From the NCBI RefSeq assembly GCF_040869045.1, contig NC_090319.1:360299739-360363738 (forward strand): DNA of 64,000 bases, written 5' to 3'. The stretch comes from Eurosta solidaginis. Taxonomy: Eukaryota; Arthropoda; Insecta; Diptera; Tephritidae. Below the pieces are notes generated by a model that was given only the letters and a program-made list of their open reading frames with translations, made no database searches and was not told where the DNA came from. Both the position numbers and the translations under genes were made by a program. This document shows, piece by piece, positions 9,438 through 20,602 of this stretch (position 1 is its first letter; every line of letters begins with the position of its first letter).

Positions 9438-12400
9438 ATGGTAAATAGGTGCAATTTAAGACAGCATTGTTTGGGAGCGTTGGCCAGTGGATGTCATGTC
9501 GCGTGCTGTGAAGTACGATCGGTCATTAAGAAAGGGGAAGATGAAAAATTAAAGCTAACACTTAAGATTAAGAAACTTTAAAAGTTAAAGTATCTATAAA
9601 CTTCGTTAATTAGAATAGTTAATAAAATCTCGGTAGCGGGAACTACATTGCAAGATTCGTGTTTAACCTCACATTGGCCAGCGTTTTCCGGCAAATTTGG
9701 CGCAATTTTGTGTATTTTAAAATCTAAATCTATGTCAATTTATGTTTTATTTTATTCAAGGCTGGTGGTAAAGCAGGTAAAGATTCTGGCAAAGCTAAAG
9801 CGAAGGCAGTATCACGTTCAGCACGAGCAGGACTTCAGGTAAGCTGTCATTTAAAAGCTGACGGTGCAGATATATAGAAACCATAGATATATTGATATTT
9901 CGCGCCTTTTTTTTTTTTTTTTTTTTACATAAGTCCCGTGTCGGTCCATGAGCAATTTACATTGTAAATTTTCCCCCTATCTATTCATGATCGAAATCAT
10001 TTTTAATTTTTGTATTTTCAGTTTCCTGTTGGCCGCATACATCGTCATTTAAAAAGCCGCACCACATCACATGGACGTGTTGGTGCAACTGCTGCCGTAT
10101 ATTCCGCTGCTATTCTGGAATACCTGACCGCTGAAGTAAGTACTTGAATTTGTTGCAATATAGAAAAATCAGTATTAAGAATTGTTTTCTAGTGACGCCA
10201 CTATATTCCATACACGCCCGTTGCTAAAACTATTTTTTATATGTGTAGTGTTGTGTATGTTTACGTTTGTGTGTGCTGTACTCTTTTGGTGCTGGCTGTA
10301 ATGTCAGTTTGAAAGTGGTGTTTTTTATTTATTTTGTGGCGTCGTTTGCCCGCCATTTTTAATGTAATTTCGTTTTTTGGATATACAACCAATTACTGGT
10401 AAATTTTCACTTATTTGAAACAAATACTCTAACTAATTTTTTCCATTTTGGATTGTTTACATTTATAAATTTCAAAAAAAAATGCAATACTTCGGTTTAT
10501 AGGTCTTAGCTCCTGTTTTCCAATTTGGTGTAGCCACCTTTTCATATACCCAAACTTGATATAGGAGAAAAGGTTTACATATTTCAATTAGAAAACTCCT
10601 ATTTTTTATACTCAGTTGAGCAAAGCTCACAGAGTATATTAACTTTGATTGGATAAGGGTTGGTTGTACAGGTATAAAGGAATCGAGATAGATATAGACT
10701 TCCATATATCAAAATCATCAGTATCGAAAAAAAATTTGATTGAGCCATGTCCGTCCGTCCGTCCGTTAACACGATAACTTGAGTAAATTTTGAGGTATCT
10801 TGACGAAATTTGGTATGTAGGTTCCTGGGCAGTCATCTCAGATCGCTGTTGAAATGAACGATATCGGTCTATAACCACGCCCACTTTTTCGATATCGAAA
10901 ATTTCGAAAAATCGAAAAAGTGTGATAATTCATTGCCAAAGACGGATAAAGCGATGAAGCTTGGTAGGTGGGTTGAACTTATGACGTAGAATAGAAAATA
11001 AGTAAAATTTTGGACAATGGGCGTGGCACCCCCACTTTTAAAAGACGGTAATTTAGAAGTTTTGCAAGCTGTAATTTGGCAGTCGATGAAGATATCATGA
11101 TGAAATTTGGCAGGAACGTTACTTGTATTACTATGTGTATGCTTAATAAAAATTAGCAAAATCAGAGAACGACCACGCCCACTTAAAAAAAAAAATTTAA
11201 AGTGAAACTTTTACAAAAAATTTAATATCTTTACAGTATATAAGTAAATTATGTCAACATTCAACTCCAGTAATGATATGGTGCAACAAAATACAAAAAC
11301 AAAAGAAAATTTCAAAATGGGCGTGGCTCCGCCCTTTTTCATTCGATTTGTCTAGGATACATTTAATGCCATAAGTCGAACATTTATTTACCAATCCTTG
11401 TGAAATTTGGTAGGCGCTTAGATTCTAGCACGATAACCGTTTTCTGTGAAAAAGGGCCAAATCGTTTGAAGCCACGCCCAGTTTTTATACACAGTAGATC
11501 ATCTGTCCTTCCGCTCGGCCGTTAACACGATAACTTGAGCAAAAATCGATATATCTTTACTAAACTCAGTTCACATAATAATCTGAAAACACTTTGTATT
11601 GGTATAAAAAATGACCGAAATTCGACTATGACCACGCCCACTTTCGATTTCGAAAATTACGAAAAATGAAAAAAATGCCATAATTCTATACCAAATACGA
11701 AAAAAGGGATGAAACATGGTAATTGCATTGGTTTATTGACGCAAAATATAACTTTAGAAAAAAACTTTGTAAAATGGGTGTGACACCTACCATATTAAGT
11801 AGAAGAAAATGAAAAAGTTCTGCAGGGCGAAATCGAAAGCCCTTGGAATCATGGCAGGATTACTGTTCGTTGTATTACATATATAAATAAATTAGCGGTA
11901 CCCGACAGATGATGTTCTGGGTCACCCTGGTCCACATTTTGGTCGAAATCTCGAAAACGCCTTCACATATACAACTACCACAACTCCCTTTTAAAATTCT
12001 TATTAATAACTTTAATTTAACGCCCATATTGTACATTCTAGAGTCAACCCTGGTCCACCTTTATAACGATATCCCGAAAAGGCGTCCACCTATAGAACTA
12101 AGGCCCACTCCCTTTTAAAATACTCAGTATTAACACCTTTCATTTGATACCCATATCGTAAACAAATTCTAAAGTCACCCCTGGTCAACCTTTATGGCGA
12201 TATCTCGAAAAGGCGTACACCTATAGAACTAAGGCCCACTCCCTTTTAAAATACTCATTAACACCTTTCATTTGATACCCATATCGTACAACCAAACTCT
12301 GGAGTCACCCCTGGTCCACCTTTATGGCAATATCTCGAAAAGGCGTCCACCCATAGAACTAAGGCCCACTCCCTTTTAAACTACTCATTAACAACTTTCC

Positions 12401-14520
12401 TTTGATACCCATATTGTATAAACGTATTCTAGGGTCTTCCCTGGTCCACTTTTATGGCGATATCTCGAAAAGGCGTCCACCATAAAACTAAGGCCCACTC
12501 CCTTTTAAAATACTCAATAACACCTTTCATTTGATACCCATATCGTACAAACTCTGGAGTCACCCCTGGTCCACCTTAATGGCGATATCTCGAAAAGGCG
12601 TCCACCCATAGAACTAAGGCCCACTCCCTTTTAAAATATTCATTAACACCTTTCGTTTGATACCCATATCGTACAAACAAATTCTGGAGTCGCCCCTGGT
12701 CCACCTTTATGGCGATATCTCGAAAAGGCGTCCACCTATAGAACTAAGACCCACTCTCTTTTAAAATACTCATTAACACCTTTCGTTTGATACCAATATT
12801 GTACAAACGCATTCCAGAGTCACCCCTGGTCCACCTTTATGCCGATATCTCGAAAAGGCGCCAACCTATACAACTACCACCTCCATTTTAAAACCCTCAT
12901 TAATACCTTTAATGTGATACCCATATCGTGCAAACAAATTCTAGAGTCACCCCTGGTCCACCTTTATATCGATATTTCGAAAAGGCGTCCATCCATAGAA
13001 CTAAGGCCCACTCCCTTTTAAAATACTCATAAACACATTTCGTTTGATACCCATATTGTACAAACGCATTCTAGTCACCCCATGTCCACCTTTATAACGA
13101 TATCCCGAAAAGGCCTCCACCTATAGGGCTAATGCCCACTCCCTTTTAAAATACTCATTAACACAATTCATTTGATACCCATGTCGTACAAACAAATTCT
13201 AGAGTCGCCCCTGGTCCACCTTTATGGCGATATCTCGAAAAGGCGTCCACCTATAGAACTAAGACCCACTCTCTTTTAAAATACTCATTAACACCTTTCA
13301 TTTCATACCAATATTGTACAAACGCATTCTAGAGTCACCCCTGGTCCACCTTTATGCCGATATCTCGAAAAGGCGACCACCTATACAACTACCACCTCCA
13401 TTTTAAAACCCTCATTAATACCTTTAATGTGATACCCATATCGTACAAACACATTCTAGAGTCAACCGTGGTCCACGTTTATGGCGATATTTCGAAAAGG
13501 CGTCCACCCATAGAACTAAGGCCCAGTCCCTTTAAAACACTCATTAACACCTTTCATTTGATACCCATATTGTATAAACGCATTCTAGGGTCATCCCTGG
13601 TCCACCTTTGTGGCGATATCTCGAAAAGGCGTCCACCTATAAAACTAAGGCCCACTCCCTTTTAAAATACTCATTAACACCTTTCATTTGTTACCCATAT
13701 CGTACAAACAAATTCTAGAGTCACCCCTGGTCCACCTTTATGGCGATATCTCGAAAAGGCGTCCACCCATAGAACTAAGGCCCACTCCCTTTTAAAATAC
13801 TCATTAACACCTTTCATTTGATACCCATATCGTACAAACAAATTCTGGAGTCACCCCTGGTCCACCTTTATGGCGATATCTCGAAAAGGCGTCCACCTAT
13901 AGAACTAAGGCCCACGCCCTTTTAAAATATTCATTAACACCTTTCATTTGATACCCATATCGTACAAACAACACATTCCAGGGTTACCCTAGGTTCATTT
14001 TCCTACATGGTGATTTTCCCTTATTTTGTCTCCATAGCTCTCAACTGAGATGTAATGTTCGGTTACACCCGAACTTAGCCTTCCTTACTTGTTTTTGGGT
14101 AGTTTTAACGATGTTCATGGTCATTTGCCGAATATTTATCTGGTACCTACGTGCCCGAAAATAGTACCTCTTAAGATACTAATATCTGTACTGCCAAAAC
14201 CTTTTGCGCCCTATCCAGAAAAAATCCATTGTAAAAAGTAAATATATTGAAAGAGACTCAAAAACTAAAACAAGGGTTCGGCTATACATTAAGGGACCAA
14301 TTGGTTTTATTCGTAAACCAAAGGGGTTTGACCTTTGAAATTTTGCACATAGGTTCTCAGGGAGTTCCCCAACGAGAATCAGTGAGTAATTTTGGTAAAC
14401 GTCTAGTTGGGTCGACTTCTAATACGCTACCAAAAATATCAAGTGAGGTGTCAAAAGACGCGTATTAATCTCAACAACAATAATCTGAAGGCGGAAAATG
14501 AAAATTTTAACTATGTCCGA

Positions 14521-14565
<45 letters not shown>

Positions 14566-17500
14566 TAAAGTGTAATAATAATTTTCCTATTAAATTTTTT
14601 ATTTATAAATTTGAGTTTGTTATTAAGTTTGACATAGTTCGACTTATTTCATATGGTTCTTGTAATATTGTGTGTCTTGTAAACATGAGTGTCAGCTATT
14701 GTTGTTGTAGCAATAAGCACACCCCGTAGGTTTTGTGTTATCGATGTTGAAGGGGTCGAGCTACATAACCCCTTGAATCATTTGGATATTATATTCGCCT
14801 CTTACGACAGGCATACCTGCCGCGGGTATGTTTTAAGCCCTCTACCCGCTGTGGGTTGTAATGTCAGCTCATAGAAATTTGTTTAACTCAGAAATCTGAA
14901 ATTGAAGGCCTCTGATTTTTAATCACAGTCGTGCATCGCACGACAAACTTCGTATTCTTGAATGTTGGTTTTATTTAGTTCTCCTATTTTTATTTATTTC
15001 CCTGATATGTTCGCAAAAATTGATAGACGGTATCAAGGGTTAGCTGTGCTATATAATAATGCTCAGCGGTAGATTGTCGTTCGTTTTCATTTCAACAAGG
15101 TTCGACAAACTTTTCGAAACGCTCCTTTTCTTCAATCTATTCGAAACCTATTACCTGATATTAAAGATATTCATCCATAAATATTAACTTTATTATCTTT
15201 TTATAAATTGCGACAAGTTATCTGACCTTAGGTTAGGTTAGGTTGCGAGGGCTGAGCTGAACACTATGGTAGCAGCTCACTACTTAGGCCACCAATGGGA
15301 CCATTGTAATACCCTATACGGTCTCAAAAGGACCCCTACCCTGCCTAAAGCGGGTTGTTGTTGTTGTAGCGATAAGGTTGCTCCCCGAAGGCTTTGGGGA
15401 GTGTTATCGATGTGATGGTCCTTCGCCGGATACAAATCCGGTGCGCTCCGGTACCATAGCACCATTAAGGTGCTAGCCCGACCATCTCACGAACGATTTA
15501 TGTGGCCACATTAAACCTTCAGGCCATTCCCGCCCTCCCTACCCCCAATTTCCATGAGGAGCTTGGGGTCGCCAGAGCCTCGTCTGTTAGTGAAACAGGA
15601 TTCGCCGCGGATAGGTGAGGTTGGCAATTGGCTTTTGAGAAGCTATATATTACGCTGGCAACCTGAAAGGTTGCGCTACACAGCCCCTTGAATCTGGTAT
15701 TTTAGTCGCTTCTTACGACAGGCATACCTATCGCGGGTATATTCTGATCCCCTAACCCGCTGGGGTGCCTAAAGCGGGTCAAACCATAATTTAGTTTGAT
15801 TAATCTAATTTATTATTATTATAAATGTTCAATTCTTATAGCTCAAGCTATTCATGACTAGCACTGTTAAATAATTTGTCAAAATTGTTGTGCTAGGAAC
15901 ATATTTTCAAATAAATACATACATACATACGAAGACGTTCTTTGGCGTGCAGTAGTCAGTCCGCACCGGTATTTGGACTGGGGCGTTCGTGCCCAGGATT
16001 GTTGCGTGTCCACTAGATCCATTTGACCAGAGACCTGTTTCCCTTATGCGTAGAGCGGCGATGACCGCTATTTCCTTTGCCACCAGGTCAAGAGGTGGAA
16101 GGTATAGCATTGTGTTGAGTGCTTCAGACGGAGTGGAGCCGAGAGCCCCGGTAATGCAGAGCTCCGAACTCGGTTGCACCTTTTGAAGCAGTTTAAGATA
16201 GGTACTTTTAGCTAGTGCAGGTCACCACACCAAGACGCCATAAGGAAGAATCGGGCGCACAATGGCTGTGTAAATCCCGTAGGCCACCTTAGAGGTGCCA
16301 ATTGCCCTCTTGCAGGTGAACAGCGCTGCTGCTGCCTTCTTTGATCGCTCCACTATATGGTCACTCCATAATAGCTTCCTATCCAGAATGACTCCCAAAT
16401 ACTTGACTTGATCGCTAAACGCTAAAAACGTACCCCCAATTCTTGGCGGTGTTAGATTTGGTACTTTGTACCTCCTAGTGAAGAGGACCAGCTCGGTTTT
16501 ATCCGTGTTGACTTCCAAACCTGTAGCTGTGGCCCAGTGGGAAATTTTAGATAGAGCCCCTTCCATTAGGTTGCAAAGAGTTTGCGGAAATTTCCCCCGC
16601 ATGGTGACGCATATGTCATCTGCATACACGATCACTTGGTGACCTTCTGATTCCATGAGGCGTAGTAGTTGGTTGACGGTAACCACCCAAAGTAACTGAG
16701 AGAGAACGCCTTCTTGCGGAGTGCCTCTGCCGACCGGTCTGCGGACACGCATCCACCTGCATACACGATCACTTGGTGACCTGATTCCATGAGGCGTAGT
16801 AGTTGGTTGACGGTAACCACCCAAAGTAGCGGAGAGAGAACGCCTTCTTGCGGAGTGCCTCTGCCGACCGGTCTGCGGACACTCATCCACCTAGCTCAGT
16901 TTTAATCTGCCTACGCGTAAGCAGATTGTATATAAACTCCACCAGGCACGCGTCGACCCCAGATCGGTCAGCGCCGAGGTGATGGCCTCCGGGAGACCGT
17001 TTTTGAAGGCACCCGCTATATCTATAAATGCCACCAGAGTGTATTCCTTGAGGTCTAGTGACCTTTCGGTAACGGATACCAGTGAGTGCAAGGCCGTGTC
17101 AGTTGACCTGCCCTTAGTATAGGCATGTTGAGCTTGCGAAAGAAGCGATGGCTCAATCCTCCTGATGTAGTCCTCTAGGAGTCTTTCGAGTGCTTTAAGA
17201 AGACAAGAAGATAAGCTTATAGGCCTATAATCATTTGGGGTAGTGTTGGAGGTTTTCCCTTTGTATACCGCTTAAATATATTTGTAAACTTATATCCAAT
17301 AAACACATTTTTGTATGCAATTCTTGCTGGCAAGAATTGAATCCCAATAAATCCAAAATTACTTAACATTTCTTGTTATAATTATTTAGGTGCTGGAATT
17401 GGCCGGCAACGCTTCAAAGGACCTTAAAGTCAAACGTATTACGCCGCGTCACTTGCAGTTAGCCATTCGTGGTGACGAAGAATTGGACAGTCTGATTAAA

Positions 17501-17695
17501 GCTACCATTGCTGGTGGTGGTGTCATTCCACATATTCATAAATCATTGATTGGCAAAAAGGTAAATATATATTTGGCCTTATATCCTTTTAAATATTTTT
17601 GAAATAATTCGAATTATATGGTCTTTTATCAACAGGAGGACAACGTACAAGACCCACAGAGAAAAAATACTGTAATTCTCTCCCAAGGGTATTAA
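9438..17695 (+). CDS. His2Av: Histone H2A variant H2Av (H2A.Z family)
   Basis: Replication-independent H2A variant that replaces H2A in nucleosomes and combines H2A.Z and H2A.X roles in flies. Five coding exons: 9438-9440 (ATG only), 9761-9838, 10022-10135, 17390-17560 and 17636-17695, giving 141 residues plus stop, equal to fly H2Av. All junctions are GT-AG and in frame. Visible: [16 protein letters not shown] tail, [14 protein letters not shown] fold start, [23 protein letters not shown] split across exons 3-4, then [16 protein letters not shown]. The C-terminus ends with an SQ-type damage site, SQGY (SQAY in D. melanogaster, from memory). Intron 3 is 7254 bp and full of transposons; introns 1 and 2 are 320 and 183 bp. 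Confidence 0.96.
10603..14096 (-). mobile_element. mini-me/Helentron-like element, family 1, copy 1 (in His2Av intron 3)
   Basis: Runs right to left from AACAAGTAAGGAAGG... (about 14096) to ...CTCAGTTGAGTATAAAA (about 10603). Near both ends is a short palindrome around CTCAGCTGAG. Other hallmarks are a GTCC microsatellite (near 10750) and many copies of CCACGCCCA and TTTCGATATCGAAA. The same layout repeats at 32923 and 44427. These match what I recall of dipteran mini-me/DINE-1 elements, non-autonomous Helentron relatives; class assignment is inference. No transposase. Confidence 0.7.
11925..13985 (+). repeat. Minisatellite, about 16 units of about 128-130 bp
   Basis: Anchors (GGTCCACCTTTATGGCGATATCTCGAAAAGG region) recur from about 11930 to 13859, near 13599, 13729 and 13859 at exactly 130-bp steps. 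Each unit also carries CCCACTCCCTTTTAAAA and TTTGATACCCATATCGTACA. It lies inside the family 1 element; sibling copies have about 2 units (33010-33300) and about 4 (44540-45060). Small open frames across it are repeat artefacts. Confidence 0.92.
14391..14523 (+). mobile_element. Half of a GGTAA foldback element, cut by a T tract
   Basis: Starts TTTTGGTAAACGTCTAG and follows one arm of element B through ACGCGTATTAATCTCAACAA and GAAGGCGGAAAA. The second arm is missing; a 40-T run begins at 14524. Confidence 0.6.
14524..14563 (+). repeat. 40-base poly-T tract
   Basis: Uninterrupted T from 14524 to 14563 in His2Av intron 3. It could be a retroposed poly-A tail on the minus strand, or expansion next to the broken foldback arm. 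Assembly length of such a tract is uncertain. Confidence 0.9.
14691..14868 (-). mobile_element. SINE-like element, short degenerate copy
   Basis: On the minus strand it starts near AGCGGGTAGAGGGC and ends in a (CAA)-type tail (GTTGTTGTAGCAATAAG on plus). It keeps the head GGTATGCCTGTCGTAAGAGGC and the tail but lacks the middle found in the full copies. Confidence 0.6.
14869..15341. other. Unassigned sequence in His2Av intron 3
   Basis: No gene seen. A TTAGG-like run (15232-15247) and about 100 bp before the SINE-like insertion look like the tail of an unidentified non-LTR element, because the sequence resumes after the insertion at 15766. Confidence 0.35.
15356..15765 (-). mobile_element. 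SINE-like element, full copy with 14-bp target duplication
   Basis: 410 bp. Flanked by TGCCTAAAGCGGGT at 15342-15355 and 15766-15779. On the minus strand it begins CAGCGGGTTAGGGG and ends in (CAA)n. No protein coding. A target duplication of this length points to LINE-driven retroposition. I could not confirm Pol III boxes, so 'SINE' is provisional. Confidence 0.75.
15907..17275 (-). mobile_element. R1-clade non-LTR retrotransposon remnant (RT part)
   Basis: Minus-strand reading shows reverse transcriptase sequence of the R1 type: AFIDIAGAF near 17010-17050, the catalytic VYADDICV near 16612-16635, [18 protein letters not shown] and [11 protein letters not shown] near 16225-16420. A frame break precedes the connection segment at 15907-16179. 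A 137-bp segment ahead of the YADD box is tandemly duplicated (16621-16757 and 16758-16891). 5' and 3' ends are missing. Confidence 0.82.
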
Positions 17696-18227
17696 TTATT
17701 ATTTTAATGATAAAATTGACTTCTTTTTTTTTAACAATTTATGATAATTTTCGTATTGTTATACAAATAATATTAATTATCATATAATTTTTTTTTCTTA
17801 AATGAAAAGCCTAACTTTAAAACAATATTTTACACGCAACATAAGAAATTGATGAAAGTATAAAATAAATAAATAAATGTAAAATTGTCGAAATTTAGAA
17901 GAAGACCAAATACATACATAGTTTAATCGATATATTAATTATATATATGACTATGCTGCTTAAAATTTTTAAATATTACGTTGATGTGCTTATCAGGTTA
18001 TCTGCTTATGTGCTTATAGTTTTTATTCTATTACAAAAACAAAAAAACTGAAAAGAAAAAATTCTTAAACAGATAAACTGATAATCATCACTAATGAATA
18101 GACCAATAGATTTTGTAATAATGATTTCGGTAAGTTTTGTTTTGTGTAAGTTTAATAGAATTTACGGACCATATATCCCCTTGCTGAACTTTTTAACTCA
18201 GAGTTAATTTTAAAAGTGTAACAGAAA
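17696..18227 (+). other. 3' UTR and downstream flank of His2Av
   Basis: AT-rich. Overlapping AATAAA signals at about 17867-17879 are the likely polyadenylation site, about 170 bp after the stop. Nothing else recognised up to the SINE-like insertion. Confidence 0.55.
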
Positions 18228-18236
18228 GGGTGACCC

Positions 18237-18662
18237 CAGCGGGTTAGGGGATCAGAATATACCCGCGGTAGGTATGCCTGTCGTAAGAGGCGACTAAAAT
18301 ACCAGATTCAAGGGGTTGTGTAACGCAACCCTTCAGGTTGCCAGCGCAATATATAGCTTCTCCGAACCCAATTGCCAACCTCACCTATCCGCGGCGAATC
18401 CTGTTTCACTAACAGATTAGGCTCGGGCGACCCCAAGCTCCTCATTGAACTTGGGGGTGGGGAGGGGGGAATGGCCTGAAGGTTTAATGTGGCCACATAA
18501 ATCGTTCCCGAGATGGTCGGGCTAGCACCTTAATGGTGCTGTGGTACCGGAGTGTACCGGATCTGTATCCGGCAAAAGACCATCACATCGATAACACTCC
18601 CCAAAGCCTTCGGGGAGCAACCTTATCGCTACAACAACAACAACAATAACAACAACAACAAG
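18237..18662 (+). mobile_element. SINE-like element, full copy with target duplication
   Basis: 426 bp, same sequence as the copy at 15356 but on plus. Flanked by GGGTGACCC at 18228-18236 and 18663-18671. Head CAGCGGGTTAGGGG, tail (CAA)n with one AAT interruption. Confidence 0.75.
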
Positions 18663-18671
18663 GGGTGACCC

Positions 18672-19640
18672 TTAGTTAAAAACATTACAGGCCGTTCAGC
18701 AAGTGGCCCTCACAGCCGTACAGAACATGGAAATGCCGTCTGGAAAATGTAACTTTTTGGATACTGCAACAGGTTAACCTCTTACTTGTGCAGAATCCAC
18801 CCAGACATACGGAATGTATGCCCTGCATGCGATGTGTCCACACTTGACAACAAATGTATTTTTAATTGTTAGGTGGAATCTACGCCTCTAACAACAGCAT
18901 CCATTTGGTCCAACCCTGTTGAAACTGTTAGACAATTTGTCGTTCCCAATCCCGACTGAGGGCCGTCAAAGGGAAAGTGCTTTTCGCAAGGTCTTTGAAT
19001 CTGCGTCGGCTCGCTTTTTTCCCACGTAAAAAATTCCCACCAAATTTCTCAGATGCTGGGGCTTTATCGAGGGAGTGTGATCTGCCCATCAGACATCTTC
19101 GGACGAACTTCTAAAGAACTGTAACCTCTACCGGTGTCTGTAAGCTATGGTGATCTGTAAAGTCCGTCTCAAATCCGACAGCACAATGACAAAGTCGCTT
19201 TGGCTACTCACTGGAAGAAAATACCTCCTTTCGCAGCTGCAAGCGTTCGGAGGCGTAGGAAACGGTTGAGCATCTGCTGTGCGAATGCTCAGCACACTGT
19301 CGAAGCAGAATAAAGTTTCTTTGTAAGCCTCTCAGAACTCAAGGATGTTAGGCCGGGAGAGCTCACAGGATGGATATAGAGGGACGGGTTTACCTGAGGC
19401 GCTTGAAAATCTTTATTAGTCTTACAACATCCTTTCATTGGTTAACTCACGAGTTTGTGGTATCAAAGCGGAGCATGAGCGCTAATTGGAGTCAATTGGG
19501 ACTCTCCACTCCAATCCAACCAACCAACTCGCCATTGAAATCAACTATCTCAGTGGTCTTCCCAGTTAACCCATTACAGTTTAACTGCGGTATTCTGAAG
19601 TGCAACGGGGGGGACGTCGCCGCTGAGGGTAAATGACGGG
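18672..19640 (+). mobile_element. Scrambled jockey-like and other non-LTR fragments
   Basis: 18700-18945 reads as the C-terminal end of a jockey-type polyprotein (YLCRIHPDIRNVCPACDVS). 18950-19190 then reads as the endonuclease-RT linker of the same type (NPD..GRQRESAFRKVFESA), which belongs upstream, so two pieces are joined out of order. 19200-19640 resembles the tail of another LINE (ETVEHLLCECSA). All have stops and frameshifts. Confidence 0.6.
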
Positions 19641-20041
19641 TGACTACACCTGAGTTGAGGGAGGCCAGGACGCAAAAGCTGTTGTGGCCCAGGGGCGTCC
19701 AGTCCCACTGCCATCCACCTAAGTCTGATCGTCCAGATCAGACAAATTTCCTGATCTAAACGCCGCTAGCATCTCCAAATATACCACTGTTCTATTTCGT
19801 GGTTTCCCAATGGTTCGTGTGCGGTAGATGGTATCACTGATCTTCACAACTTTGTGCGGGCCTTCCCAACTGCACCGAAATTTGGATGAAACACCTTTTC
19901 GACGGTGAGGGTTGTATAACAGTACCAAATCTCCCTCTTAAGTAACCTTCCGAATTATTGTTCTCATCGTAGCTGCGTTTCATCTTACTACTCATTATCC
20001 TGGATCGTTCCCTCCCACTCTGTTGTTTGGCCAATGAACTA

Positions 20042-20602
20042 CTAAATTCTTCCGTTCGTTTTTGTGCGTCCCTTTGGTTTTGTCAATGCCAGTGTTTCTC
20101 TCACAGGTACTTTTGATTTCGCTTTATTTGCCCCATTCGATCCATTAACTTTTACCTTTGACTTTCGTGGTCTTTGTCTAGTCTTTTCCACCAGCACTCG
20201 ATTACTGCTGAACCCTTTCTCCAAACTGAAGTTAAGTGGCACATTCTGGTTCTTATAACGCATAACCCTTCTCTGCATATCGATCTTGATGTCATGGTCA
20301 ACTAAGAAGTCCACTCCCAATATGACTTCATGAACAATCTCCGCCACAACGAATTTGTGTAAAACCATGATCTTCCCAATTAAGACTTCACAGACCACTT
20401 CTCCCCGGACTTGGTTGTATTCGCCAGTGACCGTATGCAACCTTGCTCCAGGTAATGGCTTTACTCTCCTGTTGACCAAATCAGATCGGATTAAGGAATG
20501 AGATGCGCCCGTATCTACAGTCAGTAAACGCTCCTTGCCATCCACATTTCCTTTGACGATAAGACTGCTTGATTTTTTTCCAATTTGCGAGACAAATATC
20601 AC
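20042..20602 (-). pseudogene. Protease region of LTR copy 2
   Basis: An open stretch of about 187 codons with TVDTGASHSLIR, the aspartic protease active site, then VILGVDFLVDHDIKID. This part is more intact than in copy 1. It ends where reverse transcriptase should follow; the next sequence, from about 20034, is already the integrase C-terminus (GREDLV..-type, VLLYNPHRRKG at 19880-19930). Confidence 0.8.

Noticed and set aside
11909..13665. Open frames of 60-103 codons across the minisatellite
   Set aside because: They repeat with the 130-bp units and encode only the repeat; no start context or family similarity.
15232..15247. TTAGG run resembling the insect telomere repeat
   Set aside because: Only about three units, interstitial, and flies have lost TTAGG telomeres; more likely part of a retroelement tail.
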